Translations under genes and position numbers: made by a program
The notes under the pieces: model-generated
What the model saw: the letters and a program-made list of their open reading frames with translations, nothing else
The model's database searches: none
Told to the model about the DNA's origin: nothing
Shown here: in pieces, positions 4,870-5,989 of the stretch
Position numbering within the stretch: position 1 is the stretch's first letter
Layout: the number at the start of each line of letters is the position of its first letter
Origin: Candidatus Bathyarchaeota archaeon JdFR-04
Lineage (GTDB): Archaea > Thermoproteota > Bathyarchaeia > Bathyarchaeales > UBA233
Reading direction: 5' to 3'
Assembly: GCA_002010925.1 (NCBI GenBank)
Contig: MTLR01000146.1
Location: 1-5,989 of the forward strand
DNA: 5,989 bases

Positions 4870-5217
4870 TTAGCAGGTTAAATGCAGAGCGGCTACTACC
4901 CGTTTTCCATGTTTTAGAAGTCGGTTAAAGGTTTGAGCAGCTTCTTGTGTGGGCTGGGCTATTAATTTTATTCCCTTTTTTTCTAGAGTTCGCTGCACTT
5001 CCAGTGGCACCTTCATTAGTCCGGAATGACCTGTTCCAACAACCAAAATTTCTGGTTTAGGCTGGGCTTTTATTACCGTTTCGATGTCTTCAACTGCTAG
5101 GCGATGTCCTTCTTTTCTCCACCAACCATCCATAACCTTGTCAGGAAATACTATTACGTCAGAAGTGTAACGTTTCCCCTCTATCACTATGGAACCGAAA
5201 GTATAGGACTCAATCAA
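4870..5217 (-). CDS. Mth938-domain protein (DUF498/AAMDC/NDUFAF3-like)
   Basis: This is a small single-domain protein of the Mth938-like family, whose eukaryotic relatives include AAMDC and the complex I assembly factor NDUFAF3. The archaeal role is not established. Features are the opening strand YTFGSIVIEGKRYTSDVIV (5-23), the family-typical WWRKEGH (32-38) followed by LAVEDI (40-45), the strand and glycine loop EILVVGTGHSG (56-66), KGIKLIAQPTQEAAQTFNRL (81-100) with the conserved T-A-FN pattern, and KRVVAALHLTC (105-115) at the very C-terminus, ending in the usual LHLTC. The 115-residue length is normal. The start is TTG 5217, with GGAGGA 6 bases upstream. An ATG overlapping that site is out of frame and meets a stop after four codons. 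The gene is followed by the M20 peptidase after 58 bases, and diverges from the membrane-protein gene over a 77-base gap. Confidence 0.9.
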   Translation of the reverse strand: MIESYTFGSIVIEGKRYTSDVIVFPDKVMDGWWRKEGHRLAVEDIETVIKAQPKPEILVVGTGHSGLMKVPLEVQRTLEKKGIKLIAQPTQEAAQTFNRLLKHGKRVVAALHLTC

Positions 5218-5223
5218 CGTGCA

Positions 5224-5229
5224 TCCTCC
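5224..5229 (-). promoter_or_regulatory. Shine-Dalgarno site for the Mth938-type gene TTG start
   Basis: The minus strand reads GGAGGA, then TGCACG, then TTG at 5217. The match and spacing are good and decide the TTG start; the in-between ATG is out of frame. Confidence 0.7.
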
Positions 5230-5261
5230 AAAGGTTTTCAGAAAGTAAAATTAGGATGGAA

Positions 5262-5273
5262 GGCTTAAAAGCC
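5262..5273. promoter_or_regulatory. Shared TATA-like element between divergent genes
   Basis: The plus strand reads GGCTTAAAAGCC, a near-palindrome (GGCTT, two bases, AAGCC). Its centre lies about 27 bases before ATG 5295, which fits a leaderless plus-strand transcript; that gene has no Shine-Dalgarno site. Read on the minus strand (GGCTTTTAAGCC) it would start transcription near 5242, leaving a leader of about 24 bases that contains the GGAGGA site of the Mth938-type gene. Confidence 0.5.
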
Positions 5274-5294
5274 TACTCAACAAATTATTAAACT

Positions 5295-5768
5295 ATGATT
5301 CCTACGCCCATTCTAATATTTCCGCCAATTCCTCTACTATTAGCTATTATTGGAAGCCTAATACCCATTCTAGTGTTGGGAATAAAACGTCCCACTTTTG
5401 TTTCAGCATTGTTTTGTGTGATAAACGCTACAGTGGAAGGCATGCTTGTCGCCATTTGGACTGAGGGGTTTGATGTAGAATGGATCCTTGTTGGAGGAAG
5501 CTTCGGAGCCTTATGGGCTACTGTTTTCTGTCTCCTAGTCTTTGGAATTCCAGCAGTTATGAAGAATCAACGGTTTATTTGGTTGATGCTAGGAACAGCC
5601 TTAGGAATGAACATGGGTGGGTTATTCGGACTGGCTTTGCTTGACGCGAAAGGGAGAATTTTCTCTATGACCTTAGGAGCTCTTTTAGGTTTCCTAATGG
5701 GTGGAATCTATACATGGAAACAGAGAAGAAAACGCGAAATACAGAGCCGTCAGGGAACGAATTTTTGA
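5295..5768 (+). CDS. Integral membrane protein with five predicted helices, function unknown
   Basis: I do not recognise the family. The 157-residue product has five hydrophobic segments at about 5-29, 34-55, 62-88, 94-116 and 121-141, short loops, and a basic tail KQRRKR (142-147) that should lie in the cytoplasm, as should the KR at 31-32 if the topology is regular. The last two helices resemble each other: LGTALGMNMGGLFG (99-112) and LGALLGFLMGGIYT (127-140), both glycine-rich with small-residue spacing suited to tight helix packing. No catalytic or transport motif is visible. The ATG at 5295 has no Shine-Dalgarno site but has a TATA-like box 27 bases upstream, so the mRNA is probably leaderless. 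The stop overlaps the start of the phosphodiesterase gene in a TTGA, which implies co-transcription and coupling. The pairing does not by itself reveal the function. Confidence 0.85.
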   Translation: MIPTPILIFPPIPLLLAIIGSLIPILVLGIKRPTFVSALFCVINATVEGMLVAIWTEGFDVEWILVGGSFGALWATVFCLLVFGIPAVMKNQRFIWLMLGTALGMNMGGLFGLALLDAKGRIFSMTLGALLGFLMGGIYTWKQRRKREIQSRQGTNF

Positions 5769-5989
5769 AGGTTATTGGGTTAATCTCGGACACTCACGTT
5801 CCAGCTCACGCCAAGAAAGTTCCACCCCAAGTCTATAAAGTATTCGAGGAAGTCGATTTAATAATTCATGCTGGAGACCTAACCACAATTGAAGTTGTTG
5901 AACAACTATCAGAAACAGCTAAAGTAATAGCTGTGCACGGCAATATGGACAGCAAGCAAGTATGCCTAAAGTTTCCATCCTTAGCTTCT
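5765..5989 (+). CDS. MJ0936/YfcE-type metallophosphodiesterase (N-terminal part)
   Basis: This is a calcineurin-like phosphoesterase of the small archaeal/bacterial MJ0936-YfcE class, cytosolic enzymes that hydrolyse phosphodiesters with two metal ions (usually Mn or Ni). The natural substrate is not known. It is cut by the right edge; 75 residues are visible. Motifs are ISDTH (7-11) with metal ligands D9 and H11, IIHAGDL (33-39) with bridging D38, and VHGNMD (57-62) with N60. The later GH and GHTH motifs lie beyond the window. The start TTG 5765 overlaps the stop of the membrane-protein gene as TTGA. It gives KVIGLISDTH, where family members normally begin, and has a weak AGGGA 8 bases upstream. 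An in-frame ATG at 5714 would add 17 charged residues and overlap the upstream gene by 55 bases; it is less likely. Confidence 0.93.
   Translation, partial: MKVIGLISDTHVPAHAKKVPPQVYKVFEEVDLIIHAGDLTTIEVVEQLSETAKVIAVHGNMDSKQVCLKFPSLAS

Overview
The window looks like chromosomal DNA of an archaeon. The evidence is the archaeal-type purine genes purM, purS and purL, a stand-alone TRAM-domain protein, TATA-like boxes about 26-27 bases upstream of start codons that lack a Shine-Dalgarno site (leaderless genes), strong GGAGGTGA-type Shine-Dalgarno sites on other genes, and frequent TTG/GTG starts. The AT-leaning composition and gene set would suit a Thermoproteota/Bathyarchaeia-like lineage. That placement is only an inference; no marker gene here settles it.

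Layout. Positions 1-1952 hold a purine-synthesis cluster on the minus strand, read purM, purS, purL. PurL runs off the left edge. PurS, PurL and a PurQ not in the window would form FGAM synthase, and PurM closes the imidazole ring in the next step. Positions 2114-2654 hold two small minus-strand genes of unknown function, one of them cysteine-rich. Positions 2655-3039 are a 385-base intergenic region. Its right part is packed with AGAAC/GTTCT elements that form four perfect 7-base inverted repeats just ahead of a plus-strand TRAM gene (3040-3285). Positions 3286-3449 are a convergent intergenic region. Positions 3450-5217 hold two minus-strand genes, an Mth938-type small protein followed by an M20 metallopeptidase, probably co-transcribed. 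A short divergent promoter region (5218-5294) separates them from a plus-strand pair: a five-helix membrane protein, and the N-terminal part of an MJ0936/YfcE-type phosphodiesterase that overlaps it by four bases and runs off the right edge.

How the genes work together. The only clear pathway is de novo purine synthesis. The other genes are housekeeping or unassigned. The strongest unexplained signal is the inverted-repeat array in front of the TRAM gene. It could be a structured mRNA leader that controls an RNA-chaperone-like protein, or a multi-site DNA operator. No mobile element, CRISPR array, tRNA or rRNA was seen.
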